A stretch of 54,475 bases of DNA from Paenibacillus silagei (GCF_017874735.1 NZ_JAGGLV010000036.1:1-54475); one strand, 5' to 3'; counted from the first letter of the stretch, positions 33,744 to 43,298 are shown. Program-made: numbers and translations. Notes: generated by a model not told the origin, from the sequence alone.

Positions 33744-35030
33744 CTATTTTTTGACCACCTTGAAGTTATCCGTAAGCAGCAGCCAATTCTGCGGAAAAGG
33801 CAGGCCCAGCTTCCAGTAGCTGATGCCCCGCAGCCTGAGCTCCTTGATCAAATCGAACTTGGCCTGAATCGAGCGGGCATCCTCAAACCATACCTTATGC
33901 TGCCGCCCCTCGTCATCGGTGTAATTGAAATGCGGCGCCTGGGCTCTATAGTCATATTGAATGGCTGCATTCCTGTTCCTTGCCAGATCAATGGCCGCCT
34001 GCGGACTGAGCGCTTTGGCATATTGCCCCCCTGCTACAAAAGGCAGCGTCCAATCATAACCGTACAGATTCTGGCCCATCATGATTTTACCGGCGGGCAT
34101 CTCGCTCGCTGCATAGGTCAGCACCTGACGGACAGGCCCGATCGGCGAGACAGGCATCGCCGGCCCCCCGCTATAGCCCCATTCATACGTCATAATAATG
34201 ACGAAGTCGGCCACCTCGCCGTGGACCTTATAGTCATGCGCCGTATACCAGGCCCCAACCTGTGACGCGCTGGTCTTGGGGGCAAGGGCGGTGGACAGCA
34301 GGAAGCCCTCCTTATGAATGACCTCTGCCGCTTTCCGCAGAAAAGTATTGTACGCTTCACGGTCCTCCGGCCGGAGAAACTCCAGATCAAAGTGGATATC
34401 ACGGAAGTTCAGCCGCTTCGCTTCCGCGATGATGTTCTCAAGCAGCCGGTCCTGAACCTCCTGATCATTCATAATAATGCGCCCGAGCTCCGAGCTGAAC
34501 TGGGCATCCTCCAGATTCGTCACGACCATCATCAGCGTCACCTGTTGCTCTGCGGCAATGGAGGCGAGGCCGTCCAGGGGCGGCGGGACCAGCGTTCCGT
34601 CCCGCTTGATCCGGAAGCTGAACGGTGCGAGATACGTCAGCTCAGGAGCAGCCTCACGCGCAGCATTCTGCAGCGGCTGGGAGACACTCTCCCCCCGGGG
34701 CTCCACATACGCGTTCACTTCCGCCTGCCGCCTCGGTCCAGGGGGAAGGTACAGACGGAGCCCAACCTGTAGCGGCTGATTCAGTGTCAGCCCGTTCACC
34801 TCCGCCAGCTCGCTTGCCTTCAGGCCGAACCGCTTGGCGATGCTGTAGAAGCTGTCGCCCGGCTGCACCCAATAATACTGCCCGGCAATCGGGATTACCA
34901 GCGCCTGCCCGGCCACCAGGCTTCCCGGCGCAGAGAGCTGATTCGCCTCAGTTATCGTATCAGTGCTTACTCCGTAGGCCTGCGCAATGCCATACAGCGT
35001 CTGGCCCGGCTGCACTACATGTATTTGCAT
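33744..35030 (-). CDS. LysM-GH18 glycosyl hydrolase (YaaH/SleL-type cortex hydrolase)
   Basis: This protein of about 428 residues has two N-terminal LysM domains (IHVVQPGQTLYGIAQAYGVS and YYWVQPGDSFYSIAKRFGLK, residues 2-95) that bind peptidoglycan, then a GH18 barrel from about 120 to the end. The catalytic motif DIHFDLEFL fits the family DxxFDxE pattern with E217 as acid/base. Relatives cut N-acetylglucosaminyl bonds in spore cortex fragments during germination. There is no signal peptide, as in spore-coat SleL. The ATG at 35030 is chosen because the LysM starts there and AGGA precedes it; an ATG seven codons earlier lacks a site. Confidence 0.88.
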   Translation of the reverse strand: MQIHVVQPGQTLYGIAQAYGVSTDTITEANQLSAPGSLVAGQALVIPIAGQYYWVQPGDSFYSIAKRFGLKASELAEVNGLTLNQPLQVGLRLYLPPGPRRQAEVNAYVEPRGESVSQPLQNAAREAAPELTYLAPFSFRIKRDGTLVPPPLDGLASIAAEQQVTLMMVVTNLEDAQFSSELGRIIMNDQEVQDRLLENIIAEAKRLNFRDIHFDLEFLRPEDREAYNTFLRKAAEVIHKEGFLLSTALAPKTSASQVGAWYTAHDYKVHGEVADFVIIMTYEWGYSGGPAMPVSPIGPVRQVLTYAASEMPAGKIMMGQNLYGYDWTLPFVAGGQYAKALSPQAAIDLARNRNAAIQYDYRAQAPHFNYTDDEGRQHKVWFEDARSIQAKFDLIKELRLRGISYWKLGLPFPQNWLLLTDNFKVVKK

Positions 35031-35131
35031 ACGTTCCTGCCATCCCTTCATAGTAGCCGTTTTATCTCTATTTTATTCGGCGGCCCTGCGGGTATGCGGA
35101 ATCAGGCGGATCATGTAAATTCAATATTTGC

Positions 35132-35156
35132 AAAAAAAGACACCCCGGAGGGTGCC
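35132..35156 (-). terminator. intrinsic terminator of the GH3 gene
   Basis: On the minus strand GGCACCC and GGGTGTC (one G-T pair) form a stem followed by seven T. Confidence 0.85.
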
Positions 35157-35186
35157 TTGCTGCTCATGCTATAAATGATCCTGATG

Positions 35187-37973
35187 CTATACCTGTTTGA
35201 ATTCAATCCATTCAACCTGCAGGCCGGGCTTGACGAAGTCCAGCTTCAGCTCATACCGTCCGGCTTCCAGCTCAACCTTGACCAGCTTCTGCCGGATCCA
35301 CCGGCCTTCCGTTCCGTTCGTCTGAATGGTGGTTACCGCTTGTCCATTCAGGGTCAGGTTGCAGGCGCTCTGCGCAAGCTCAGGCTCAGGAGACATGATG
35401 CTGACAATAATGCGGTACTGGCCCGCCTCGTCAGCCTGAATGTAGGTCGGCCCGGACACAGCAGGGGTTACCTGGGCGTTCTCGCTCAGCACCTGTACCT
35501 GCTCAGCCCCGATAGCCGGATCAGCCTTGAACGTATCTACTGCTTCGATAATCTCATGCTTTCTGGAGAATACCGGCGCCTTCATAATGAACTCACAGAT
35601 GTTGATCGCTGAGCGCTGAAGCTCTCCGCGGGTAAGCGTGCCGTTCTCCAGAGATGCGATTGTATTGTCATCGTAAGCGTTAACCTCTGCCCCATAGTTA
35701 CTAACAACCATGTACAGATCGTTCTGGGCGCGGACCATCCAGTTCATATTCTTACGGTCTGCCGGCCCTCCGTTCACCACATCGTTCATTATCGCCCACC
35801 AGTCGGTCATGACGATCCCCTGGAAGCCCCATTCGCCGCGGAGCAGCGTGGTGTTGAGGTCATAGTTGGAAGCCGCCCAATGCCCGTTCACCGGGTTGTA
35901 GGAGGTCATAATCGAATTGGCTCCGCCCTGCTTAACTGCGATTTCGAAGCCCTTCAGGTAGATCTCACGCAGCGCGCGTTCCGATACGACAGCATCGACC
36001 TTACTGCGGTGCTTCTCCTGGTTGTTGCAGGCAAAATGCTTCAGCGTCGCATTAGAGCCGCCCTTCATAATTCCGCGTGTGCATGCGGCAGCGAAAATTC
36101 CTGAGATCAGCGGATCTTCGGAGAAATATTCGAAGTTACGCCCGTTCAGCGGGCTGCGCCGGATATTCAGCCCCGGTCCCAGCAGCGCATCCACCTGGTT
36201 GCGCAATAATTCCTGGCCTTCCATAACATACAGTTCTTCCACCAGCTCCGCATTCCATGTAGCGGCGAGCAGGGTTCCGATCGATACCTGTGTAGCCTTC
36301 GCTCCACTGTCCATACGGATGCCGGAAGGGCCGTCCGCTGTAGCTGCAACCGGAATGCCGTAGCTGAACAGACTGTCGCTCACGCCCCCGAACGCCGATG
36401 CCGTACCCGGAGTTACCAGCGGGCTGCTCATTCCTTCGCCCCGGACAATCGCCGCCAAATCTTGGTCGCTTAGCTGGGCAATGAAAGTGCTCATGCTAAC
36501 TTTTCCGTCATGGACATCTCTCAGGGTATATCCCTGATTGCCGGTCTGCGGAAGCTGCTGCGGCAGATTGCGTTCAATCCGCTCCGCCAGATCCACCTTG
36601 CGCGTTGGCACCTCGGAGGAGACAAGCTCATACGAACCGTCTGCCTTGCGGGCACCCGGCTTCATCCGCATGAAGCTCTCGGTAGGCGCCATAGCCTCTT
36701 GCAGCTGTTCCACGACCTTAAGCTCATCCAACACATAGCCTTCTTGTCCATCCAGAAGCACTGCTGATACGGCTTTGACGCTGGTTCCTGCATAGAAGCG
36801 GTAGGTTCCGGCTTCCAGCACATAAGCGGAAGCGTGCCCGGTCACTCCGGCGTCATCATAGGAAGCCATGGAATGGAGCGGGAAGCTTACAGTAAGACGC
36901 TGAGACTCGCCAGGCTCCAGCAGCTTAGTCTTAGCGAAGGCTGCCAGCGCTTTGGCCGGTTGACCCAGCTGTCCTTGCGGCGCTTCAACATACACCTGCA
37001 CTACTTCTTTACCGGCATATACTGCTCCCGTATTCGTTACGGTGACGCCGATTTCAATCTGCGGCTCGCCCGCCTGGTTCACCAGCTTCGCTTCCTCCGG
37101 CTCCAGCTTGAAGGTCGTGTAAGAGATCCCGTAGCCGAATTCATACTGAACCTTATCGGGACAGAAGGTCTCGAAATAACGGTAGCCCACATAGATATCT
37201 TCCTCGTACAGGTTCTTGAACTCATTGCCGTAGTTTCGGGTCGACGGGTAATCCTCAATGGAATACGCGATGGTGTCCGTCAGCTTGCCGCTTGGCGTAA
37301 CCTCGCCGGCCAGAACATCGGCGATCGCGTGGCCGCCCTCCATGCCGCCATGCCAGGAATAGATCACTGCAGAGATAGGGTTCACATAAGCGGCGTCATT
37401 TACCCAGCTCATATCGATAATGTTGGATACGTTGAGCACCACAATCGTCTGTTCAAAATGAGCCGTAACCGAGACAAGCATCGCCTTCTCATCTTCCGTC
37501 AGCCGGTAGCTGCCTGCGGTATCGGCATTATCCTGATCCTCGCCCGCCGTACGTCCAATGACCACAACCGCTTTGGCTGACTGGCTTCTTGCCTGTTTCA
37601 CCAGCTCGTCCGTAAGCGGCATTTCCTTCTGGTTCCACGGCTCCGCAGCCCATACCTTGCCGCCGTCATCGAACGGATTAAGCCCGATCCAAGCCTCGTA
37701 GGCTGCAGCCAGCTCTTCATTCACGCTAATGTTCTTCTTGCTGCGCAGTCCATCCAGCAGATTCGTCGTATATGCAACGTGAACGCTACCGCCCGATCCT
37801 GTACCGCTGCGGTAATAGTTCACCTGTATTCTGCCAAAAACAGCGACGCTCTCACCGTTACCCAGCGGAAGCACCTGTCCCTCATTCTTAAGCAGTACCG
37901 CACCCTCTGCGGCTACCGTCCGGCTAAATTCTGCAAAACCCTCTAACGGCACTCCAATGTTCTGTGTACTCAA
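35187..37973 (-). CDS. domain-permuted GH3 beta-glucosidase with C-terminal beta-sandwich module
   Basis: This protein of about 928 residues carries the GH3 domains in reversed order. The C-terminal-type domain comes first (VAVFGRIQVNYYRSGTGSGG near 45, YSWHGGMEGGHAIADVLAGE near 220), then an Fn3-like domain (about 320-430), then the GH3 barrel (about 500-790) with KHFACNNQE and the nucleophile D724 in IVMTDWW. The last 90 residues form a CBM6/35-like module. Permuted GH3 enzymes are known from Ruminococcus and Butyrivibrio. It has no signal peptide, so it hydrolyses imported beta-glucosides. The start is TTG at 37973 with AGGAGG 7 bases upstream. Confidence 0.9.
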   Translation of the reverse strand: MSTQNIGVPLEGFAEFSRTVAAEGAVLLKNEGQVLPLGNGESVAVFGRIQVNYYRSGTGSGGSVHVAYTTNLLDGLRSKKNISVNEELAAAYEAWIGLNPFDDGGKVWAAEPWNQKEMPLTDELVKQARSQSAKAVVVIGRTAGEDQDNADTAGSYRLTEDEKAMLVSVTAHFEQTIVVLNVSNIIDMSWVNDAAYVNPISAVIYSWHGGMEGGHAIADVLAGEVTPSGKLTDTIAYSIEDYPSTRNYGNEFKNLYEEDIYVGYRYFETFCPDKVQYEFGYGISYTTFKLEPEEAKLVNQAGEPQIEIGVTVTNTGAVYAGKEVVQVYVEAPQGQLGQPAKALAAFAKTKLLEPGESQRLTVSFPLHSMASYDDAGVTGHASAYVLEAGTYRFYAGTSVKAVSAVLLDGQEGYVLDELKVVEQLQEAMAPTESFMRMKPGARKADGSYELVSSEVPTRKVDLAERIERNLPQQLPQTGNQGYTLRDVHDGKVSMSTFIAQLSDQDLAAIVRGEGMSSPLVTPGTASAFGGVSDSLFSYGIPVAATADGPSGIRMDSGAKATQVSIGTLLAATWNAELVEELYVMEGQELLRNQVDALLGPGLNIRRSPLNGRNFEYFSEDPLISGIFAAACTRGIMKGGSNATLKHFACNNQEKHRSKVDAVVSERALREIYLKGFEIAVKQGGANSIMTSYNPVNGHWAASNYDLNTTLLRGEWGFQGIVMTDWWAIMNDVVNGGPADRKNMNWMVRAQNDLYMVVSNYGAEVNAYDDNTIASLENGTLTRGELQRSAINICEFIMKAPVFSRKHEIIEAVDTFKADPAIGAEQVQVLSENAQVTPAVSGPTYIQADEAGQYRIIVSIMSPEPELAQSACNLTLNGQAVTTIQTNGTEGRWIRQKLVKVELEAGRYELKLDFVKPGLQVEWIEFKQV

Positions 37974-38194
37974 TTGGTTTCCTCCTGTATGTTCATTTCC
38001 CATGCTGTGGGTTGATTCTATAGATAACGCCCTCCCTGCAGGGAATATACGTTGCCTTGAATCTGTATGGTCCATCATATAGCATATCCTTCTAAGAATA
38101 TAAGCTCCAGCCAGATTATTCAAGCACCGCTTGCCGGATCACCGGGATGCACATCTGTCTGCATAAATTTTTTTAGCTAAAAAGACACCTCTAA

Positions 38195-38221
38195 TAAAAA
38201 AGACACCTGTGCGGGCGTCTC
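38195..38221 (-). terminator. intrinsic terminator of the small membrane protein gene
   Basis: On the minus strand GACGCC and GGTGTC form a stem with one G-T pair, followed by six T. A second partial copy of the arm (AGGTGTCTTTTT) follows. The remaining bases from 37974 to 38194 hold only the upstream region of the GH3 gene, where I see no clear promoter. Confidence 0.7.
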
Positions 38222-38283
38222 TCAAGCCTGTTCCTATGCAATCCGCTCCGCCTGAAGAGATACGGCCGGATCTTCTATTGATT

Positions 38284-38535
38284 TTATCTGCGGCGGCGGC
38301 CCTTCATCATGCGGTTGTACATAATAAGAGCGGCAACGATCATGCCCAGCATGGCTACACTGCCTGCCGATTCCTGCGACATGCCGAACATAAGGCAAAT
38401 ACTTGTCACTAACTGTCTTGTCAGCAGCGCAACCGCAATCAGCATGATGGGCCGCCATATGTTATATCCTCTCACTTCAGCAACACTCCTAACCGGGATT
38501 TCAATAACCGTATGATTCCTCATTCCATGAACCAT
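38284..38535 (-). CDS. small two-helix membrane protein, function unknown
   Basis: This 83-residue protein has two hydrophobic segments (about 28-48 and 55-72), a basic tail (MMKGRRRR) and no domain I recognise. It is divergent from the SOS-type operon and shares its 124-bp intergenic space. A TATAAT lies only about 9 bases upstream of the first ATG, so the transcript may be nearly leaderless, or the second ATG at 38523 may be the true start. Its own terminator supports a real gene. Confidence 0.6.
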   Translation of the reverse strand: MVHGMRNHTVIEIPVRSVAEVRGYNIWRPIMLIAVALLTRQLVTSICLMFGMSQESAGSVAMLGMIVAALIMYNRMMKGRRRR

Positions 38536-38604
38536 CAGTTTCTATTATAGCACAAGACGGAATGCGCATACATTTTACAGGCGGCCAAGAAGGGGGGTAT
38601 ACCT

Positions 38605-38633
38605 TTGACAAGAACGTACGTTCGGTATATAAT
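38605..38633 (+). promoter_or_regulatory. consensus SigA promoter of the radical-SAM repair operon
   Basis: TTGACA (38605-38610) and TATAAT (38628-38633) both match the consensus exactly and are 17 bp apart. Such a strong promoter is expected to need tight repression, which the LexA-like box inside its spacer would provide. Confidence 0.85.
38612..38623. promoter_or_regulatory. LexA (SOS) box-like operator
   Basis: GAACGTACGTTC is a perfect 12-bp palindrome that fits the core of the Gram-positive LexA consensus (CGAACRNRYGTTYC). It lies wholly within the -35/-10 spacer, so bound LexA would block RNA polymerase. Confidence 0.75.
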
Positions 38634-38659
38634 GCTCACATATGAGGGGGATTGAGACC

Positions 38660-39979
38660 GTGGATGTAATGGAGAAACTAGAGATTCTGACTGCTTCCGC
38701 CAAATACGATGTAGCGTGCACTTCAAGCGGTTCCGACCGCAAGGGCCAGGCCGGGGCGCTCGGCAACACCTCCGCGATGGGCATCTGCCACAGCTTCGCG
38801 GCGGACGGCCGCTGTATTTCGCTGCTGAAGGTGCTAATGACCAACGGCTGTGTATATGATTGTGCGTACTGCATCAACCGCAAGTCCAACCCCATCCGCC
38901 GGGCGGCCTTCACCCCCGAAGAGATCGCAGATATCACCATGCAATTCTACCGCCGTAATTATATAGAAGGACTATTTCTTAGCTCAGGCATTATGCGCAA
39001 TCCGGACTACACCACCGAGCAGCTGATCTCAGCGCTTGAGCTGCTGCGCAATGTCTATCATTTCAACGGTTATATTCATGTAAAAGCCATCCCCGGAGCA
39101 GACGATACCCTGCTGTCCAGACTTGGGCTGCTTGCCGACCGCATGAGCGTCAACATTGAACTGCCCTCGCAGGAGAGTCTCGGACGGCTCGCTCCCGATA
39201 AAAGCAAGGTGTCCATCCTGAAGCCGATGGGGCTGATCACGAACCGGATTAAGGAGAACCGCTCCGATATCGTCCGGTATAATCACGCACCCCGCTTCGC
39301 TCCGGCTGGACAGAGCACCCAGATGATCGTGGGAGCCACGCCAGATACCGATTACCAGATCCTTAATCTGACGGAGGGCTTATACCACAAGTACGCACTC
39401 AAACGTGTCTTCTTCTCGGCCTACACCCCGGTGGTGGAGGATTCCCTCCTACCCGCTCTGGACACTAAGCCGCCGCTGCTGCGGGAACACCGGCTCTATC
39501 AAGCCGATTGGCTCCTGCGCTTCTACGGCTTCAAGGCGAATGAATTATTGGATGAGGCTGTGCCGAACTTCAACCCGCTGCTGGACCCCAAATGCAGCTG
39601 GGCCGTTAACCACCGGGAGCAGTTCCCCGTTGAGATCAACCGCGCCCCGTACGAGATGCTGCTGCGTGTACCCGGTATCGGCGTAAGAAGCGCACAGCGG
39701 ATCGTGAAGGCCAGACGGGCCGGATCGCTCGATTTCCATGCGCTGAAGAAGCTGGGCGTGGTCCTCAAGCGTGCCCAGTTCTTCATCACCTGTAAGGATA
39801 AGCCGCTGGAGGGACTGAAGGTAAGCGAGCATACGCTGCTTCGTTCACTCATGTCCGGGGAGCAGCTCGCTCTCCAGCAGCCGCAGGTGGAGCAGCTCAC
39901 GCTGTTCGACGACTTTAACCTGTCGGCCCTTCCGGCAGCAGATGGTTGGGACCTGCTCAAGAAAGGAGCGAAGGCCTGA
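38660..39979 (+). CDS. putative DNA modification/repair radical SAM protein (TIGR03916 type)
   Basis: This protein of about 439 residues has the radical SAM cluster motif CVYDCAYC (CxxxCxxC) near residue 77, conserved N-terminal EKLEILTASAKYDVACTSSG, a TIM-barrel core and, near 330-375, a helix-hairpin-helix-like segment (LLRVPGIGVRSAQRIVKARR) suggesting DNA contact. The family is annotated as a DNA modification or repair protein, mechanism unproven. The start is GTG at 38660, 9 bases after GAGGGGG; the ATG at 38642 overlaps that site. It overlaps the next gene at TGATG, so the two are coupled. Confidence 0.9.
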   Translation: MDVMEKLEILTASAKYDVACTSSGSDRKGQAGALGNTSAMGICHSFAADGRCISLLKVLMTNGCVYDCAYCINRKSNPIRRAAFTPEEIADITMQFYRRNYIEGLFLSSGIMRNPDYTTEQLISALELLRNVYHFNGYIHVKAIPGADDTLLSRLGLLADRMSVNIELPSQESLGRLAPDKSKVSILKPMGLITNRIKENRSDIVRYNHAPRFAPAGQSTQMIVGATPDTDYQILNLTEGLYHKYALKRVFFSAYTPVVEDSLLPALDTKPPLLREHRLYQADWLLRFYGFKANELLDEAVPNFNPLLDPKCSWAVNHREQFPVEINRAPYEMLLRVPGIGVRSAQRIVKARRAGSLDFHALKKLGVVLKRAQFFITCKDKPLEGLKVSEHTLLRSLMSGEQLALQQPQVEQLTLFDDFNLSALPAADGWDLLKKGAKA

Positions 39980-40848
39980 TGTTCAAGCCGTCCGCACTGG
40001 CGTACACCTATGACGGAAGCTTCGAGGGTCTGCTGTGCTGTGTATTTGAGAGCTATGCCTGGAAGGAGATACCGCTGGCGATTCATGCTGAAGGCGGGGA
40101 AATAGGCCTGCTGCTGGAAGCGAAATGGATTGAGACCGACAAAGACAAGGCCGCACGGGTACTGAAGTCCCTGCCGCTGCGGATCAGCCGCGAAGCCGAG
40201 GAGCTGGTGCGTCTGGGCTTCTGGAGCTGCGCTCCCGAGAAGGAAATGCTGCTGCTGAACTTCCTGTATCTCGGCTTCAAGCATGGCCGCAAGGTGATGA
40301 ATATGCTGGCGGATGACACCGTCAACACGCTGATGAAGGCTGTCCAGCAGCTCCGGCATGAAGCGCATCTGTATACGGGCTTCGTCCGCTTCTCCGTATA
40401 CGGCCCGGTCATGGCCGCAGTGATTGAGCCTCAGGGTTATGTGCTGCCTGTGATCCAGGAGCATTTCTGTGACCGGTTCCAGGGGGAGAGCTTCATGATC
40501 TACGATCAGACCCATGGGGCTGCGCTGATTCATGAGCCCGGGCGTGAGGCCATCGTGCCTTTAAACGGTTGGACCCCGCCCGAGCCGGATGAGACGGAGG
40601 AATCTTACCGCCGCTTATGGACCGGCTTCTATCATGCCATCGGCATCAAGGAGCGCCGCAATGACCGGCTGCGTTCCTCGAAGATGCCGAAGCGATACTG
40701 GAAGCACATGGTGGAGATGAACGGCAGCAATGGGGTGCCTGTACTCACCGCGGCGCAGCGGAAGAAGGCATTGCAGCCGGAGGTTCCGGAGACCATAATC
40801 CAGCTCCAATCATTGGACAAAAAGAGCGCTCCGCAGCCATCAACATGA
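39979..40848 (+). CDS. putative DNA metabolism protein (TIGR03915/DUF4130 type)
   Basis: This protein of about 289 residues starts YTYDGSFEGLLCCVFESY and contains a central conserved block (FVRFSVYGPVMAAVIEPQGY, HFCDRFQGESFMIYDQTHGA). It belongs to the family regularly encoded next to the radical SAM repair protein and sometimes fused to UdgX-like uracil-DNA glycosylases. The biochemical role is unknown; a part in recognising or processing damaged DNA is inferred from context. The ATG overlaps the upstream stop codon and AAAGGAG lies 10 bases before it. Its stop codon falls inside the terminator hairpin. Confidence 0.87.
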   Translation: MFKPSALAYTYDGSFEGLLCCVFESYAWKEIPLAIHAEGGEIGLLLEAKWIETDKDKAARVLKSLPLRISREAEELVRLGFWSCAPEKEMLLLNFLYLGFKHGRKVMNMLADDTVNTLMKAVQQLRHEAHLYTGFVRFSVYGPVMAAVIEPQGYVLPVIQEHFCDRFQGESFMIYDQTHGAALIHEPGREAIVPLNGWTPPEPDETEESYRRLWTGFYHAIGIKERRNDRLRSSKMPKRYWKHMVEMNGSNGVPVLTAAQRKKALQPEVPETIIQLQSLDKKSAPQPST

Positions 40849-40865
40849 CTACCGGAGCGCTCCTT
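40824..40865. terminator. bidirectional terminator overlapping a stop codon
   Basis: GAGCGCTCCG (40824-40833) and CGGAGCGCTC (40853-40862) form a 10-bp perfect stem. The left arm lies within the last codons of the TIGR03915-type gene. It serves the convergent phosphoketolase gene as well. Confidence 0.75.
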
Positions 40866-40913
40866 AATTGAAGCCTACTATATTGTTAATGAAATAACAC
40901 GATCATCTAGAGC

Positions 40914-43298
40914 TTAGTTCAAAGCCTTCCATACCCAGCTCTCAACCTCTGGAAGGTCGATGCCTTCTTCACGGATGTACGCGTGATGCTTCTGCACCAT
41001 GGCGTCCATCTCGTCAGCGATAGCCTGGTATTTGTTTGCTTCCGGCAGGCTCAGCACAGCTTCCTTCGTAAGATCGAAGCGGTCCATCTGGTTCAGTACA
41101 CGCATATCGAACGGTGTAGTGATATCGCCATTCTCGCGGTAGCCGTGCACATGCAGGTTGTGGTTGTGGCGGTCGAAGAACAGGTCTTTGATCAGGCCTT
41201 CATAGCCGTGGAAGGCGAAGATGACCGGTTTATCCTTTGTGAAAAATTGATCAAACTCTTCGTCAGACAAGCCGCGCGGATCGAGCTTCTGGCTTCTCAG
41301 CTTCAGCAGATCGACTACGTTAATGTAACGGATTTTCAACTCAGGCAGCTTCTCATGCAGGATCGAGATGGCAGCCAAGGCTTCCATAGTTGGTTCGGTA
41401 CCCGAAGAAGCGATAACGAGATCCGGCTCTCCGCTTTTGTCGGTGCTGGCCCAGTCAATGATCTTAAGGCCTTTGTCCACCAGCTCCTGAGCTTCGTCAG
41501 CCGAGAACCACTGCGGACGCGGATGCTTGGAGGATACGATCAGGTTGATCTTCTGGCGGTCATTCAGGATCTTGTCGAACACAGCCAGCAAGCTGTTCGC
41601 ATCGGACGGCAGATACTCACGGATGAATTCAGGCTTCTTGTCAGCCAGATGGCCGAGCAGACCCGGATCTTGGTGGGTATAACCGTTATGGTCCTGCTGG
41701 AACACTGTCGATGTAGCGATCACGTTCAGGGAAGGAATGTCTTCTCTCCAGGTCTGATCTGTAGCCTTGCGCAGCCACTTGAAGTGCTGGGTGATCATCG
41801 AATCGACCACGCGCAGGAAGGCTTCATAGCTGGCGAAGAATCCGTGGCGGCCAGTCAGTACATACCCTTCCAGAATCCCCTCTGCCTGATGCTCCGACAG
41901 CTGGGAGTCAATGACACGGCCATAGGGAGCGAGGAATTCATCCTGCGGTTCCTGAATGGCATCCATCCATTGACGCTTGGTCACTTCGAATACTGGTCCC
42001 AGACGGTTAGACATAGTCTCATCCGGTCCGAAAATACGGAAGTTGCGGTTCTCTTCGTTGAGGGTTACAACCTCTTTCAGGTATTTGCCCAGTACGGCCA
42101 TATCCTGTGCAATTACTTGGCCTGGGGCGGAATTATCGAGAGTATAGTTGCGGAAGTTCGGCTTGTGCAGGTCTTTAATCAGCTTGCCGGCATTCGTTAC
42201 AGGGTTCATCCCCATACGTCTGTCGCCGGTTGGCAGAATTTCAGCCAGATCTGCGTTCAGACGGCCATTCTCATCGAACAGTTCTTCAGGTCTGTAGCTG
42301 TTCAGCCATTCCAGCAGCGCCGGAGCATGCTTCATGTTCTTCTGATCGACCGGAATCGGTACCTGATGGGCACGGAAGGAGCCTTCGTTCGGTACGCCAT
42401 CCCACGATTTCGGACCGGTCCAGCCTTTAGGGGAGCGGAAGACCAGCATCGGCCATACAGGGCGTGTAGTATCGTTATTTTCACGGGCATTCTTCTGAAT
42501 GGCGGCAATTCTCTCTACGATTGTATCCAGGACCTTCGCCATTTCCGGGTGCATCAGATCCGGGTTCTCGCCTTCTACGAAGAATGCCTCCCAGCCGTTT
42601 CCGGCAAAATATGCGGTTAATTCTTCTCTGCTCATCCGGGAGAGGATGGTCGGGTTGCTGATCTTGAAGCCGTTCAAATGCAGAATCGGCAATACAGCAC
42701 CGTCTGTAATCGGGTTGATGAACCGGTTGGACAGCCAGGAAGCGGCCAGAGGACCGGTCTCTGCTTCGCCGTCACCTACAACGACTGCCGAGATCAGGTC
42801 AGGGTTATCCAGAATCGAACCCACGCTGTGCGACAGGGAGTAACCCAGCTCGCCGCCTTCATGAATCGATCCGGGTGTTTCAGGAGCTGCATGGGAGGCA
42901 ACACCGCCAGGGAAGGAGAACTGCTTGAACAGCTTTTTCAGACCAGGGATGTCCTGAGTGATCTGCGGGTAGATTTCGGTGTAGGTTCCGTCAAGATAAG
43001 AGTTCGATACCATCACCTGACCGCCATGGCCCGGGCCTTCAATATAGAACATGTTGAGATCATATTTAGTGATTACGCGGTTCAGGTGCGCATAGATAAA
43101 GTTCTGCCCAGGGATTGTGCCCCAGTGTCCGATCGGCTTCACTTTGACGTCTGCATCCTTCAGCGGTTCTCTTAACAACGGATTATCCTTCAAATAAAGC
43201 TGACCTACGGAGATGTAGTTCGTTGCACGCCAGTAAGCGTCAAGCTTTGCCAGATACGTTTTCGAGGAATAATCCACCTGTTCGATTGTTAATCCCAT
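40914..43298 (-). CDS. xfp: phosphoketolase (xylulose-5-phosphate/fructose-6-phosphate)
   Basis: This 794-residue ThDP enzyme cleaves xylulose 5-phosphate, and often fructose 6-phosphate, to acetyl phosphate plus an aldose phosphate. Key motifs are IGHWGTIPGQNFIYAHLNR near residue 57, EGPGHGGQVMVSNSYLDGTY near 90, the ThDP/Mg motif VVGDGEAETGPLAASW near 175 and FQQDHNGYTHQDPG near 540. Length fits the family. The ATG at 43298 is preceded by GGGAG at 8 bases; a GTG three codons earlier overlaps that site. It is monocistronic, with a GntR regulator gene upstream on the same strand beyond a terminator. Confidence 0.95.
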   Translation of the reverse strand: MGLTIEQVDYSSKTYLAKLDAYWRATNYISVGQLYLKDNPLLREPLKDADVKVKPIGHWGTIPGQNFIYAHLNRVITKYDLNMFYIEGPGHGGQVMVSNSYLDGTYTEIYPQITQDIPGLKKLFKQFSFPGGVASHAAPETPGSIHEGGELGYSLSHSVGSILDNPDLISAVVVGDGEAETGPLAASWLSNRFINPITDGAVLPILHLNGFKISNPTILSRMSREELTAYFAGNGWEAFFVEGENPDLMHPEMAKVLDTIVERIAAIQKNARENNDTTRPVWPMLVFRSPKGWTGPKSWDGVPNEGSFRAHQVPIPVDQKNMKHAPALLEWLNSYRPEELFDENGRLNADLAEILPTGDRRMGMNPVTNAGKLIKDLHKPNFRNYTLDNSAPGQVIAQDMAVLGKYLKEVVTLNEENRNFRIFGPDETMSNRLGPVFEVTKRQWMDAIQEPQDEFLAPYGRVIDSQLSEHQAEGILEGYVLTGRHGFFASYEAFLRVVDSMITQHFKWLRKATDQTWREDIPSLNVIATSTVFQQDHNGYTHQDPGLLGHLADKKPEFIREYLPSDANSLLAVFDKILNDRQKINLIVSSKHPRPQWFSADEAQELVDKGLKIIDWASTDKSGEPDLVIASSGTEPTMEALAAISILHEKLPELKIRYINVVDLLKLRSQKLDPRGLSDEEFDQFFTKDKPVIFAFHGYEGLIKDLFFDRHNHNLHVHGYRENGDITTPFDMRVLNQMDRFDLTKEAVLSLPEANKYQAIADEMDAMVQKHHAYIREEGIDLPEVESWVWKALN

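Noticed and set aside
40983..42620. 545-codon plus-strand open frame opposite phosphoketolase
   Set aside because: Phosphoketolase motifs on the other strand are unambiguous; the frame is a composition effect.
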